This document shows positions 4,771-5,219 of a stretch of 5,219 nt of DNA, one piece after another. The translations under genes and the position numbers were made by a program. Every line of letters begins with the position of its first letter. Within the stretch, counting starts at the first letter, position 1. The notes beneath the pieces are model-generated. The model was not told where the DNA came from. It did not search any database and was given only the letters and a program-made list of their open reading frames with translations. The stretch comes from JAKAXS01 sp041940525 (GTDB lineage: Bacteria; Pseudomonadota; Alphaproteobacteria; Rhizobiales; Hyphomicrobiaceae): positions 1 to 5,219 of the forward strand of contig JBGTSB010000093.1 in NCBI GenBank assembly GCA_041940525.1. Reading direction: 5' to 3'.

Positions 4771-4960
4771 TGTGAAATCGCGCCGAACAGTAACCCCAAG
4801 CACCAGCATGCTCAAGTGTCTGATTCAGCTGCTCTTTCCCAGATTTTCGAAGGGTTGCGATTTGCGCCTTCTTAGATCCTTGGACAATTCTAATTTTCGC
4901 AATGAAATCAGGTCGATAAATCCTGCTCGACGCGGGGTTACTGTTCGGTGCGATTTCACA
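4771..4960. mobile_element. Miniature inverted-repeat element, copy 2 (190 bp), IS21-like ends
   Basis: The left end TGTGAAATCGCGCCGAACAG, continuing to TAACCCC, is inverted at 4934-4960 with 26 of 27 positions matching, a better pair than in copy 1. It aligns over its whole length with 2550-2737 in the same orientation. The minus-strand reading of the interior, DFIAKIRIVQGSKKAQIATL then RKSGKEQ, looks like the beginning of a transposase truncated by deletion. Both copies are followed on the right by CTC, but the left flanks differ, so I cannot define a target duplication. It separates the cyclase remnant from unassigned DNA to the right. Confidence 0.82.
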
Positions 4961-5219
4961 CTCAATCACCACGACCGAGCATTCGATGCCAAAGCGGGCA
5001 GCCGAAATCCTCGAATTCCGTAAGGTCGCTCAGCAGTCCTGGCGATCACACCGACATCTACTGTTCGCTTTCAGTTTCTGACAATCGAGCAGGCCATCCT
5101 GTCGTGTCCGTTCGACACGGGCATTGCCCTCGTGCCGCTGCATCCGCCCGACAAAGCGGCATGCTTCGGTGCTGATTCAAACGCAGTCTGTAATGCTATT
5201 TTAACCATAATCAGCGAGA
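4961..5219. other. Right-hand 259 bp, no gene recognised
   Basis: All frames were read. On the plus strand one frame stays open to the edge and includes TGIALVPLHPPDKAA; on the minus strand a short frame ends EFEDFGCPLWHRMLGRGD at the miniature element. Neither is enough to assign a family. Given the broken genes next to it, this may be more decayed coding DNA. Confidence 0.35.

Noticed and set aside
5042..5219. Plus-strand frame with TGIALVPLHPPDKAA, faintly like luciferase-type monooxygenases or LysR C-termini
   Set aside because: The match is one short motif with no supporting flanking residues, start codon or stop.

Overview
The window looks like a decaying accessory region of an alphaproteobacterium, most likely a Hyphomicrobiales member of the Bradyrhizobium/Mesorhizobium type. 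This is inferred from the mixture of genes (EthD-like, FCD-type GntR, aldehyde dehydrogenase, hotdog protein, a TPR tail of a class III cyclase), the GC-rich coding and the type of insertion sequences. No taxon marker is present.

Layout from left to right. An EthD-family gene (minus strand) is cut by the left edge, just before its 3' end, and has a plausible promoter and leader. Next is an IS481-family insertion sequence at 489-1457 with 23-bp terminal inverted repeats and a perfect 6-bp target duplication GCTAGG. Its transposase, also on the minus strand, keeps all three catalytic acidic residues but appears to have lost about 23 residues in frame, and its stop codon lies in the duplicated target. 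A dyad-symmetric, operator-like sequence precedes an intact GntR/FadR-type regulator on the plus strand (1706-2434).

To the right of the regulator everything recognisable reads on the minus strand and most of it is broken. There is the N-terminal 40 % or so of a succinate-semialdehyde-dehydrogenase-like ALDH (2738-3389) with four frameshifts and a nonsense codon, an intact two-hotdog MaoC-like gene (3593-4381), and a C-terminal TPR remnant of an adenylate/guanylate cyclase (4554-4728).

Three short non-autonomous elements punctuate this part. Two are diverged copies of one 188/190-bp element (2550-2737 and 4771-4960). The third is a 147-bp element with 24-bp perfect inverted repeats (4402-4548). 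All three share a terminal pattern of about 26 bp starting TG or TA and ending TGACCC or TAACCC, and look like internally deleted relatives of IS21-like elements. One abuts the truncated end of the ALDH remnant and another sits immediately upstream of the hotdog gene.

Functionally, the EthD, ALDH and hotdog genes with a FadR-type regulator suggest a former catabolic cluster for a small aromatic, ether or acyl compound, of which the regulator, EthD protein and hotdog protein survive. That joint role is inference. I see no RNA gene, CRISPR array or new defence system. The least described material is the set of miniature elements and the way they bound the broken genes.
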